NCBI GenBank assembly: GCA_021432605.1
Contig: MU271152.1
Coordinates: 248,001 to 312,000, forward strand
Origin: Coniochaeta sp. PMI_546
Taxonomy: Eukaryota > Ascomycota > Sordariomycetes > Coniochaetales > Coniochaetaceae
Length of the DNA stretch: 64,000 bases
Reading direction: 5' to 3'
Below, in pieces: positions 35,465 to 45,600 of this stretch. Under the pieces are notes generated by a model. The model did not search any database and was not told the DNA's origin. It saw only the letters and a program-made list of their open reading frames with translations. Made by a program: the position numbers and the translations under genes. Position 1 is the first letter of the stretch. Each line of letters opens with the position of its first letter.

Positions 35465-36907
35465 ATGCCACCAGCAGACGAGTTCGAAGTCCAACCCCAG
35501 GCCTTCGACGCCCGCAAGCTCGAACCAGCCCGCAAGCGCCGTCGCTCAAACTCCCCAAGCCACCGCTCCACGCACAACGGCGGTGCCAGCGCCTCGCCCT
35601 CCGCACCTGCCGAATCCTCGGAACCCGTCCGCCGGCAGAAGCGGCCCGGCCAGCGCGCCCGCATAACCGACGCCGAGAGAGAGGCCATCCGCCTCCGGCA
35701 GGCGGAGCGCGAGCGCCTCGCCCGCGAGGAAGAGGAGCGCCAGAACAAGCTGCACGGAGGGTCGGGGATCAACGATGTGGTCAGGGCGCACTACAATGCC
35801 GTGCCCGAGCGGGGCCGCGACTGGCGGAAGACGGACAGCAAGATCAAGGGGTTGAGGAGTTTCAATAACTGGGTGAAGAGCTGTATCATCCAGAAGTTTG
35901 CGCCGGATGAGGACCACACGCCTGGTGCGTTGGAGAGGGGGATACGGTCGAACAACGAGCTGCTCGTGCTGGACATTGGGTGCGGAAAGGGCGGCGATCT
36001 GGGCAAGTGGCAGCAGGCGCCGCAGAGGGTGCAGCTCTATGTTGGGCTCGATCCGGCTGAGGTGTCGATTGAGCAGGCTAGGGAGAGGTACCGGCAGATG
36101 GCTAGCCGGGGAGGTCGAGGTGGACGCGGCGGTCGGGGAGGATACGACAGGCGTCCGCAGCCGAGAATCTTCGACGCGAGGTTCCACGTCAAGGATTGCT
36201 ATGCTGAGACTATCGGGGATGTGGACATTGTTCACCAGGTTGGGTTTACGAACTCGAATATTAGCGGTCCGAGGGGCTTTGATGTTGTGAGCATGATGTT
36301 CTGCATGCATTACGCTTTCGAGACGGAGGAGAAGGCGAGACAGATGCTGAGGAACGTGGCCGGTGCGCTGAAGAAGGGCGGGCGGTTCATTGGTACAATC
36401 CCGAACTCTGATGTCATTGGAAGCAAAGTCGAGGCCTTCAACAAGCGGCTCGCGGAAAAGAAGGCGGAGAGAGAGAAACAGAAGAAGGACAAGGAGGATG
36501 GTCCGGCTGAGGAAGGCGAAGTCGAGGAAGGCGAGGCGGAAGAGACGGCAGAATGGGGGAATGATATCTACCATGTTCGGTTTCCTGGAAAGACGCCAGA
36601 GGATGGTATCTTTCGGCCGCCGTTCGGCTGGAAGTACAGCTTCTTCCTCCACGAGGCCGTCGAAGAGGTGCCCGAGTATGTTGTGCCGTGGGAGGCGTTT
36701 CGAGCTCTGGCAGACGATTACAACCTGGAATTGCAGTACCACAAGACATTTGCGGATGTCTGGGAGACGGAAAAGGACGACCGCGAGTTGGGACCGTTGA
36801 GCGAGCGGATGGGTGTTCGAGATCGGCACACCGGTGAGCTGTTGGTCTCTCCTGAGGAGATGGAAGCGGCGAACTTTTATATCGCGTTCTGTTTCTATAA
36901 AGTGTAG
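35465..36907 (+). CDS. ABD1: mRNA cap guanine-N7 methyltransferase
   Basis: Methylates the cap guanine of nascent mRNA using S-adenosylmethionine, in the nucleus. One exon, 480 residues, starting at the first AUG (MPPADEFEVQPQAFD). The N-terminal 100 residues are basic and disordered (ARKRRRSNSPSH, Glu/Arg-rich helix). The catalytic domain begins VVRAHYNAVPERGRDWRKTDSKI, with FNNWVKSCII and the SAM motif VLDIGCGKGGDLGKW near residue 161. Further family marks are DVVSMMFCMHYAFE, GGRFIGTIPNSDVI and the C-terminal FYIAFCFYKV. Two insertions are unusual: four RGG repeats (about residues 217-228) inside the domain, and a long Lys/Glu-rich acidic stretch (about 335-360). It is convergent with COQ3. 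Confidence 0.97.
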   Translation: MPPADEFEVQPQAFDARKLEPARKRRRSNSPSHRSTHNGGASASPSAPAESSEPVRRQKRPGQRARITDAEREAIRLRQAERERLAREEEERQNKLHGGSGINDVVRAHYNAVPERGRDWRKTDSKIKGLRSFNNWVKSCIIQKFAPDEDHTPGALERGIRSNNELLVLDIGCGKGGDLGKWQQAPQRVQLYVGLDPAEVSIEQARERYRQMASRGGRGGRGGRGGYDRRPQPRIFDARFHVKDCYAETIGDVDIVHQVGFTNSNISGPRGFDVVSMMFCMHYAFETEEKARQMLRNVAGALKKGGRFIGTIPNSDVIGSKVEAFNKRLAEKKAEREKQKKDKEDGPAEEGEVEEGEAEETAEWGNDIYHVRFPGKTPEDGIFRPPFGWKYSFFLHEAVEEVPEYVVPWEAFRALADDYNLELQYHKTFADVWETEKDDRELGPLSERMGVRDRHTGELLVSPEEMEAANFYIAFCFYKV

Positions 36908-37113
36908 TTTGGGGACTCATTGGATGCTTGGAGATATTAAAGTCATTCGCGGTGAATTATTGCTCACTCTGCCTCAGTGGCTTGATTCTCTCACACAGTT
37001 CCGCATTGCCTTCTATCCCATGCCGTGATGTATTCGGGCAGCCGTATGATGATACATATCTCCTACCTCCTGCTTCACAACCATTGCCTTCCCTTCAAGT
37101 ATAATACAATATT

Positions 37114-38061
37114 CTACACATGCTCTATAGTCATATCCTTACGTTCCACCACAGCTTGCGCAGGATCTTTCCTAACGGCAAAGAAGTAGTTTCCAATCTT
37201 TTCACTCCCCGCGACTTCCTTCCAGCCCAGCCCAGGCACATACACAACGCCCAGGACCCGCGGACTGCTCCACCCTGCCTTCTTTGCGAAGTGCGACCTC
37301 ATCTCGTCCTCGTTGATATACTTGCTCCAGTCATGCGTGCCCTTGGGCACCATACCGAGTATATCCTCCGCCACCAGATTGGTCGTGAACCAGCTCGTCC
37401 AGGTTCTCGCTATCGTGCTGAGCACCAACCACCCGCCAGGCTTGACGAAGCGTCCGCAGCATTCCAGGAAAGACGCCGGATCGTCCACATGCTCGATGAC
37501 CTCGAATAGCGTGACGATATCGTAGCTCTCCTCCTCCTCCTTCTCCGGTAGGCTCTCAATCGTAGCATTGAGGTACTCCAACTTCCCCCGCAAAGCCGGA
37601 TCTCGCGCCGCATGTCGCCGTGCTACTGTCAAGATCTCTGTGGAGGGATCGATGGCCGTCACGGACTCAGTGTTCGCTAAGCGAGCGGCGCTCTCGGCAA
37701 ATATGCCACCGCCGCAGCCGACGTCGAGGTATCGTAGATTGTGGTTTGGAGGAGGATCGCGCTGCGATGAGAGACAGCTGCGGATGAACGTGTGTCGGTG
37801 CGGGTTCATCAGATGGAGGACCCGCGAGGAGCCGTGTGGATCCCACCATGTTGAGGCTAGGGCATTAAAGTGTGATATTTCGGAGGCGTTGACTGAGGGT
37901 GATTCGGAGTGGTGTGGAGGTGGTGTTGAGGAGGCCGTATGGGTAGTGGTCGTGCTCTGGTATCGGCAGACGAGGGACGGAGTGGTGACGGATGACGGGT
38001 GCATGCTACGCCGTAAGTGGCGCGCAGCGGCCGTCGTGCTGCGTGGTATTAACGCTTTCAT
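37114..38061 (-). CDS. COQ3: Ubiquinone biosynthesis O-methyltransferase, mitochondrial
   Basis: Performs both O-methylations in coenzyme Q synthesis on the matrix side of the inner mitochondrial membrane. One exon, 315 residues. The start is the AUG at 38061 (MKALIPRSTTAAARHLRRS), which gives an Arg/Ser/Thr-rich presequence of about 40 residues; the frame upstream has no other AUG. The family block HFNALASTWWDPHGSSRVLHLMN follows at about 64, then the SAM motif YLDVGCGGGIFAE near 112, the DIVTLFEVIEHVDD block, KPGGWLVLSTI, and GTHDWSKYINEDEM. The ending (GNYFFAVRK) is normal. It is divergent from RIB3 and convergent with ABD1, 206 bases away. Confidence 0.96.
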   Translation of the reverse strand: MKALIPRSTTAAARHLRRSMHPSSVTTPSLVCRYQSTTTTHTASSTPPPHHSESPSVNASEISHFNALASTWWDPHGSSRVLHLMNPHRHTFIRSCLSSQRDPPPNHNLRYLDVGCGGGIFAESAARLANTESVTAIDPSTEILTVARRHAARDPALRGKLEYLNATIESLPEKEEEESYDIVTLFEVIEHVDDPASFLECCGRFVKPGGWLVLSTIARTWTSWFTTNLVAEDILGMVPKGTHDWSKYINEDEMRSHFAKKAGWSSPRVLGVVYVPGLGWKEVAGSEKIGNYFFAVRKDPAQAVVERKDMTIEHV

Positions 38062-39240
38062 CGGTGTCACCAATATGGCAGCTGTGTCTCTTGTCGGTGA
38101 TGATGGCTGTCGAAGGAGCTAACAATATGCAGTCCGTTCAATTCAAGCTCCAGGCCCGGCCGAGCATGTTTCTGTGCACGGCCCGGGATAAGTGGGGCTT
38201 TCCGCTCTCAAGCTACCACCTTTAGTCGTGTGCCAGTTAGCATTTCCGACTGGTGAACCTTGAAGGTATGGCAGGCACTTTCCTTCATCTTCCATCAAGC
38301 ACCTTATACATTTACAATACGCCGTTGTAGGAAATAGGTAGCGAAATACACGTATATCCAGTCTTGAAAATCTCCTTGGCCTAGCTCCTCGTGACAGGGC
38401 TGAAGAAAAAGCGACAGACCCTTCTGTCATTCAACATGTTCTCGGAATCGTATTAGCGTTGGATACTCTTTTGCACATGCTTGTGTAATAATGTCGTGAG
38501 CATGTTCCGGCACTCGGCTGAAGGGTCCGAGATCAAGTCACGAACCCACGTGAACCCCAGCGCCGATACTTATGCGGGGACTCCGACCCCGCCATCGTGC
38601 CGTGGTCTCGTACACTGGAAAGGTCATCGAAAATTCGCAGAAGAGGTTTGTCAGCGCCTGTCATCCACCGGATGGTCGGACTCTCGACATACTCGGTTGT
38701 ACCAGCAGCGTGCATACCGAAAGCGGGCGTTGATTCCGAAGAACTTTCACATTGCGAATTTCAGGGAAGGAATTGTATACTTATAGACACCACAATTAAG
38801 AGAGTCTGCCCGAGTGCAATCGAGTACATAATAAGACACCTTAGGTTGATTGGGTCCAGTAAAATCAAAACCCAAGCCGCGGTTCCCTCTCAGCTAATCG
38901 GCTCCGCTTTGCGCCGGCGCATTCTCCTCGTCCGGTCGAGTGCCGTGGATACCAACTACTCGGTGACTCCTTCAACAATCCGTGCCTCTTGACTTGAAGA
39001 CACCACGAACTCCAGAGCTACCACATGCACATACAGCCCAATTTGTTTTCGAGATACCCGACAACTTACCAACGTTCATCCGGACTGTTCTTGAACCGCA
39101 TCTGCCCGGCATCTACCGCATGACGCAGTCTTGAACCTGGAAATTCGAACCAGCCGTAACCGCACACGTCGACCGTCGACTCATTGCGACAACCTACCTC
39201 GCACAAGAGCCGAAGTTTCAGGACTCTCCGACACATAAAC
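38062..39240. promoter_or_regulatory. Divergent promoter region of COQ3 and RIB3
   Basis: A 1.18-kb interval between outward-facing metabolic genes. Open frames here (38481-38786, 38597-38992) have no domain or splice support, so I treat the stretch as promoter and leader sequence. Confidence 0.5.
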
Positions 39241-40020
39241 ATGCCGTCCTCAACAATTGACCAGTCGAAATTCGACTCAATCCCAGACACCGTCCAGGCA
39301 TTCCGTAAGTCCCACCTTTTTCCATAACCCCTCCATCACCATATACACCGTCACACAGTCACGCTAACTCCAACCCTGCCAACAGGCGATGGCCAGTTCG
39401 TCGTCGTGCTCGACGACCCGGGCCGTGAAAACGAGGCCGACCTGATCATAGCCGCCGAGTCCGTAACCACCGAGCAAATGGCCTTCATGATCCGGCACAG
39501 CAGCGGCTACATCTGCGCCCCCATCCTGCCCGACCGCACAGAGGCCCTCGACCTCCCGCAGATGGTGCCGAACAACGAGGACCCGCGCGTGACCGCCTAC
39601 ACCGTGACCGTCGACGCCGCCCACCCGGCCCTGACGACGGGCATCAGCGCCCACGACCGCGCGCTCACCTGCCGCACCCTGGCGGACGACAACGCCACCG
39701 CGGACTCGTTCCGGAGACCGGGCCACGTCCTCCCCCTCCGCTCGAGGCAGGGAGGGGTCAGGGAGCGGAGGGGCCATACCGAGGCCGCGATCGACCTGTG
39801 CCGCATGGCGGGCAAGAGGCCCGCTGCGGCGATATGCGAGCTGGTCGAGGACGGCACCGAGGTGTCGGGCCAGGCCGTCCTGCTAGAGCCCGGCATGATG
39901 AGGGGCGAGGCCTGCATTGAGTTTGCGCGGAGGTGGGGGCTGAAGGTCTGCACGATCGCGGATATGGTCGATTATCTAGAAAAGACGGAGGGGAAGCTCG
40001 CTGTCAATGGAGAGTCGTAG
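39241..40020 (+). CDS. RIB3: 3,4-dihydroxy-2-butanone-4-phosphate synthase
   Basis: Makes dihydroxybutanone phosphate and formate from ribulose-5-phosphate, supplying the four-carbon unit of riboflavin. Two exons (39241-39304 and 39386-40020) give 232 residues, normal for the single-domain fungal enzyme. Catalytic and metal-binding blocks are seen: DDPGRENEADLIIAAE near residue 31, FMIRHSSGYICAPI, HDRALTCRTLADDNATADSF, RRPGHVLPLR and ERRGHTEAAIDLC. The C terminus MMRGEACIEFARRWGLKVCTI is typical. Exon 2 is notably GC-rich. The AUG at 39241 begins the usual short polar N terminus. The coupling to COQ3 may matter because yeast Rib3 has also been linked to mitochondrial respiration. Confidence 0.97.
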
Positions 40021-40359
40021 GGTAGGGGTTCCCTGGGATGAGTGTTGTGGACTTGTAGACAAAAATTCGGCATGTGTGTATTATATATCCCGACATTCTA
40101 CGGCGTTCGGTATGCAATCTGGCATGCTTCTGTTGTCTTCACAGGCGAAGAAGAGGAAGGCTCTCACAACAACCTCGGCGGTCACTTTGGTTATTGTCTG
40201 TATTGTATGTGCTTCTCCCCATACCACTCTGTGTTCGGCACATGCCTTCATGAAGGAAGCCTCTCCTCTCCGGAGTAAAATGAGAATAGTCTGCTCTTTG
40301 GAACAGCAGACTGGCTAGCAATTACCAGACACGTCAAAAAGTTGTATCAACATGGCGGA
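40021..40359. other. Interval between RIB3 and tRNA-Asp
   Basis: No gene seen. It includes the 3' flank of RIB3 and the trailer of tRNA-Asp, where a run of five A on the + strand (40335-40339) is the T-run terminator for the tRNA. Confidence 0.5.
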
Positions 40360-40453
40360 CTCTCCCGCCGGGAATTGAACCCGGGTCCCGAGCGATGTCG
40401 AGGGTATGAACCCAGATGACAAGCTCATATACTAACCACTATACTACGGAAGA
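40360..40453 (-). tRNA. tRNA-Asp (anticodon GTC) with intron
   Basis: Read on the minus strand, the acceptor TCTTCCG pairs throughout with CGGGAGA (one G-U pair). The D stem is GTAT/GTAT around AGTGGTTA, the anticodon stem TGAGC pairs with GCTCG, and the T arm is CCGGG-TTCAATT-CCCGG. The anticodon GTC is at 40420-40418. A 22-base intron (40416-40395) sits after position 37 and contains CGACA, able to pair with the anticodon region. The discriminator is G, as expected for aspartate. A T run follows about 20 bases downstream. Confidence 0.94.
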
Positions 40454-41733
40454 CTAGTGGGTGTTGAATCACCCACCGCAGATGTGGAGTCGAGTTGTTG
40501 ATGGGGCAGGTGGACGGAAAGTATTCCCATAAAGCTCATCCCTCGGAAGCTCCACATGAGTAGTAGACCATGCAACTTGATGTGTTGTTGGTCAGGACGG
40601 CGAGTAGGAATGACCAACGGTACTGTGTGTATAAAAACAGCTCTGTTCAAGCCTCCCGTCGTGTCTCCTCCTTCAAGGTAAGCCAACTAACTGTGAAGCG
40701 TGAGGATGCCACACATCCCAGTCAAGGTAGCAACTGAAGACGAACGGACCACTCAGCCTCATCGAAATAGGAAGTATACATGTAGTATTCACCTATCCCT
40801 AATGTTGGAACAACTCTGAACCACGAATGACGAAATTTAGGACAAGGATGTTCAGCTGGGTCCGTCATGATATCCTCATGACTGGGAGGGCCAACTATCC
40901 CGGCATGGGAGACAAGCTCCTGGTCTTTGCGTCTAATATGGCCCCAGCTGGGCACACTCAACCCTTATAGGATATTGTGCTGTTCGGTGAAGTTGATTGT
41001 TTGCTCTGCGCACCGAGCCCCTAGGGTATTAGCACATACCTGCGTATTATAGGCGTTCGCAAGTGACATGGGGTGTGTGTTTGTTATCGAGTAACATAGG
41101 GAAATGTATGAAGACAGCATATAACATCTGTCCAGACATGATCGACACAACATCTCCCCGTAGCCTTGTGGTCCTTGGCTTCGCGAAGCCGTGCACCTGC
41201 ATGTTTCTCGACAATATTCCGCGGCCCGCAACACTTGGCTGGTCGACCAGGCCCTCGTATAGTAAAGGAACGATGCCGGCTTGACGTCCAGTGCGGCCTA
41301 ACGAACCTCACTATGGGTGTTTGTACAGCCACGCTAGATCGGACATGAAGTTATAGGATCGAGTCACCTTATGCCATCTAAGGCGGCGCACAGGCGGACC
41401 TTCCTTGATGACGCGCAACTGCGTCAAGAGTTTTCCTCTCAAACACAAGCACAAGCATCCGGAAGTTTGCACCAGGTCACAGCAAGGATAAGTGAGCCGC
41501 ATGATGGAAATTGGGGACGTTGGTGTTTCGGGACGCTGGATGGGGGTAGGTGGTCGATATCCACCTGCACGTCATCACAGGACGCCATGAGATTGGGTAA
41601 TTCCAGCCATAGTTACCGTGTCGATGTCGAGCCTTCCAAAAGTGGAAGACTGTAGCAAAGCCTCTTAGTTTCAGCGACCCCAAACAACAGTCCTCAATCA
41701 CAAACTTTTCTTCCGTACAGGAATTCAGATACG
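40454..41733. other. Gene-free interval upstream of the nuclease-like gene
   Basis: About 1.3 kb with no supported coding region. Frames of 60-90 codons on both strands show no domains. No terminal repeats recognised. Confidence 0.5.
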
Positions 41734-42611
41734 ATGGCATCGCCTGACCTGTCAATCTCTACTCCCCCTACTTCGCTGGTTTCGGATAAGGAGCCGCCGC
41801 CGCCGACTGTCCAATTCACAAATTTTACAAAGCTCTACCAGGTAACTAGACAGGTTTCTGGGGATTTTCTAGTCGTCCAAAGTAAGTATTTGTTATTTAG
41901 TTATATCTCTAGGGTATTTTATACTAATTATTAGATGTTTCTCCTGCCGACTTTGAGAAGCTATGTCTCCAAGAGAAACGCCCTTTTCGCATCCGCCGGT
42001 ACGATAATAGTACAGGTATTCTGGTTATTACGATACCTACCGGCCTACACGAAGTACTCCATCTCGAACTCTACCAGAAATATTTCATTCGACTTGTTAG
42101 AAATAATCAAGAAGATGGTTGGAAAACAATTGGTAGTACTACCTTCCGACCACGAGGTCACCCTGGCGGCGATGGTGGAGAGGGCGATTCAAGTGGTGGC
42201 CCAAGGCCAGTACGTGATCCAAAGGGTTCTTGGCCAACGCTGGTTATTGAGTCTGGAGTCTCTGAGTCTCTGTCTGCCCTCCAAGATGATATGAGGTGGT
42301 GGTTCTCGGCGTCAGACCACGAAGTCAAGATTGTACTTCTCGCCAAGTTCGATTACCGGAACCAAAGGATCATGATCGAGAAATGGGAGGAAGCAATTCA
42401 GACTCGCCTTGGCGCCATTCAGCCTGTATTACGACAGGATATCACTATTATACGGGATCTAGCTACCGATTCATACCATGTTACTAGCGGTGCACTGGTA
42501 CTTTCGTTTCGGCTTCTTTTTCTACGAGCTCCTGGTCCACAAGAGGGCGATTACATTATTAGCATTGCAGAGTTGCAGGATTATGGGCGTCGTGTTTGGA
42601 GCAATGTTTGA
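41734..42611 (+). CDS. Fungal hypothetical protein with possible PD-(D/E)XK-like motifs
   Basis: Two exons (41734-41881 and 41935-42611) joined across a 53-base AT-rich intron (GTAAGT donor, TACTAAT branch, TTAG acceptor) give 274 residues. The unspliced DNA shows only fragments. The N terminus (about 30 residues) is Ser/Pro-rich. A core from about 149 begins WPTLVIESGVSES, then LQDDMRWWFSASDHEVKIVLLAKFD, RIMIEKWEEA, and VTSGALVLSFRLLFLR with a C-terminal IISIAELQDYGRRVW. I recall near-identical blocks in many uncharacterised fungal proteins. Acidic E155 in a strand followed by E-V-K at 179-181 resembles the (D/E)...(D/E)xK layout of the restriction-endonuclease-like fold (for example Uma2), but the first acidic residue of PD is replaced by T. 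Function is therefore a hypothesis; the gene looks whole. Confidence 0.8.
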
Positions 42612-45600
42612 GACTCCAAACAACATCGACACGGAAATTTCAGCAATCAAGCCCACGATGCCGGTTTGCGGGTGGCGCGTCGCCACATGAGCACCAACCC
42701 AGGCTGCTAAACTCCTTGAGGCTCACCCAACCGATGATGGACAGCAAGCGTTAAGCGGTGTGGAAAGTTTACCACAGTAGAGGATGGCCGACGACCGACG
42801 ACCCAAAAAGAGCCACTGACTTGAGGCGATGATGGAGACCCACCTCTCTCGGGTGTGCCGAAATGACGACGAGATTGCGATGGTCGTGCTATTGGAGACT
42901 AGATGGATGCCAGCATTTTAACAACTTGTTTGCGCTTGGCTACATGAAGCGCCATGTTACGAGGCACATGATGTGCGTAACTCTGTTAAGTGACCATAGC
43001 GCCTGAACTCGAGGAAATTGGGTCTACACTTAACTTCTGTGTGCCATCGAAATGGCAGAAGTGGAGTTGCAGCTGAGAGGAGCCATCTTCGTGCCTGAGC
43101 TCTGGGCCTCTTGATTTGTTGCCGTTCGAATAGGACTTGATAATGCCATGTACATCTTAGCCAAAGGCACAGCTCCTGCCTCTGGTAAAGACCTGAGTGA
43201 AAGTGCTGTGGCGCCTGGCTGCACGCGACGTGACCTCCGCAGCGTAACATTAGCCAGTTTGGTGAAGGAAGCCTTGCAAAGGGGGCACGCACGTTCGGTG
43301 AGCTGTGCGCTCCCGTCATATCGAGATGATCGTCATATCGAACGCTCGAGTGGTCGCTTGCCAGGGTTGACCCCAGTCATTGTGAAGGGTATGATCTCCA
43401 CCTGAAACCCCTAGCTCCAAGGGGCAGCTGCAGAGAAGGCTTCTCGAAGGACGCTCAGGCCAGGCAGAGACATCCTCGGTCAGCAAAACCAACGTCAAGG
43501 TGGTAAAGCAAGCCCCTCGGGTCGTGCTTATTACCCACTTCTGGTGCATACCTTACCACGCTACTGCGTTACTTGTTTGGCAGTTGTTACCACAGTATGC
43601 AGGTCCGCTCTCTCTCTCTACGCTTCGGTAAGATAGGCAACTGGGAGTAAATATCGCAGCCGTGGATGCCGACATGACGAATTGTGGAACTACTGTAGAG
43701 TCCAGAGAACGAGAGAGGTATATTCTGACGGATGGCTGCAGGCAGCTGGACAGTCAAGATCGCAACTCGAAAGTCGTGCGACACGGACGACTACGCAGTT
43801 TTGCGCGCTATCTTGGTCATCCTTGGCGCAGTCTCACACTTTCAAGTTGGGCTTTCCGGCCAGTGTCAAGCAAGGGCTGGCGAATGCATGCATTGATGTC
43901 CTGCACATCCTGGCTTGAAGCTCGGCTTGCATTAGCTCGGCACCGGGGCTGGCGCAGAGGACGACACGAAAGTTTCGAGAAAAGCCGTTATTGGTGATTG
44001 GGGTCAATGGGGGCGCAGGTTCACGGCTGGGCGTTCCAGGAGGCTTCCGTGCGCCTTTAACAGCTTGTCGAAGGTATGTCCCCTTCTAGAAACCTTCCTG
44101 ATGTGGATAGCGCAATCTCAGCTGGCGCCCTGTTTACAAGGGCAAGCAAGCATGCTGTTCATGCACTGGCCGTCACGGTCACTCCATGTCCACAGCGACC
44201 AACCAGGGTCCATGATGCTGAAGCCACACCAGCTCCGAGACCACGCTGTTCGGTGGACGCTACACCTAGTCACTGATAAACTACACTATGGCCCCTATTC
44301 TGCCACAGGACTTCTGCCGTTGCCGTTGGTCGTGGTCATATCATGGTAAGGTAATTTCGATCGCATGTCAAGGCTGTCCGGGTGGTCTGGGAGTCGCGAT
44401 AAGTGTTTTCTCAAGCAACGTATGTTTGGCGTCGAGTACGTAATTACCATTTTGGCAGGCCTGCAGCATGGTTTGTTGATAAGATATATATGTACGGTAC
44501 TGCTAGCACGCAAGCAGCAGGTTGGGGTGTGATGGGCATGTCTAATGTACATGTGTATCAAGGCTCGTCGCCGCGTAGGTACACGTAAATCAGACCTCCA
44601 CACCCTGATGGCAAGCAAAGTGGCACATGTGCGTCATTGAGGACGGGCGGCCATGGAAGACGTGGAAGAATGGAAGCTTTTCAGGACGGTGCGCATCGCG
44701 GTCTGAGTGCCCGGTACTCTGGGGCCCCTTTCTCCCTGATGGATAAAACGCCCGAGGAAAGACGGGCTTTAAGGCTGAGCCAGGTGGATACGCACCGAGT
44801 TTGGGGCCGAGGAACCTGGAAGCCCCCTGGTTTCAATCCTTGCGCCGTTTCCATTTTACATCATCAGCTTCTGGGCGTAAAAGCTTCTGTGACTTCAGGG
44901 ACAGAGAGACAGGAGATAGCAACGACGAACGTACTACTAGAGCGGTTTTCTCGTAAACAGAAGCGCCACATTGGGGGATTGGAGGAAACTAGTGCAGCGC
45001 GTACCCACGATGTAGCAGTACTATATGCACCCAACAGAAGAGAGAGAGACGAGAGGGGGTTTGTCATTTCCTACAGTTAGCTGCCTGTTTGCACACGCCT
45101 GTCCCGGTCCAGTCAGGAATACCTGGCGACCTTGGTACTGGCTATATCTTTTGACTGTCCTGTGTGTTGGGTACGGGGACATGATTCCGAGGCAAATTTA
45201 GCCATAAAGGTCAAGAAGGCCACGACTCGCGATGTCATCTACCTGCAGCCTCAGACAGGAAAGGTTCGAAAGACTGACACGGCGGAAAGGAGAACTTTGG
45301 CTAAGCAATGGAAAACGATCCTAATGCTACCGCACCGTAAAAGAGCCACTCTGCTGACAGGATATGACCTTGAATGTAAGCTTCACTTCAGAAGGAATGG
45401 GCATCTTACATGCTCGTTTTCTTCCTCTGGGGGCCAGGGGAGAGAACCATTTCAACAAGATACTTCACTCAGATGCGATTGAACACGCGGTAGCTATGGA
45501 CTTCCAGTGAATTCAGTCACGCGCGCATGTTGATCCGTACGTGCATTCTGGTGCTCGTGCGACTTCTCGTGGCTTGCGCAGCCAGCAGCGATCAATAGCT

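Noticed and set aside
44637-45080. 147-codon frame in the gene-poor region
   Set aside because: Starts at a non-AUG codon or at poor context, shows no domain, and nothing links it to a neighbouring exon.
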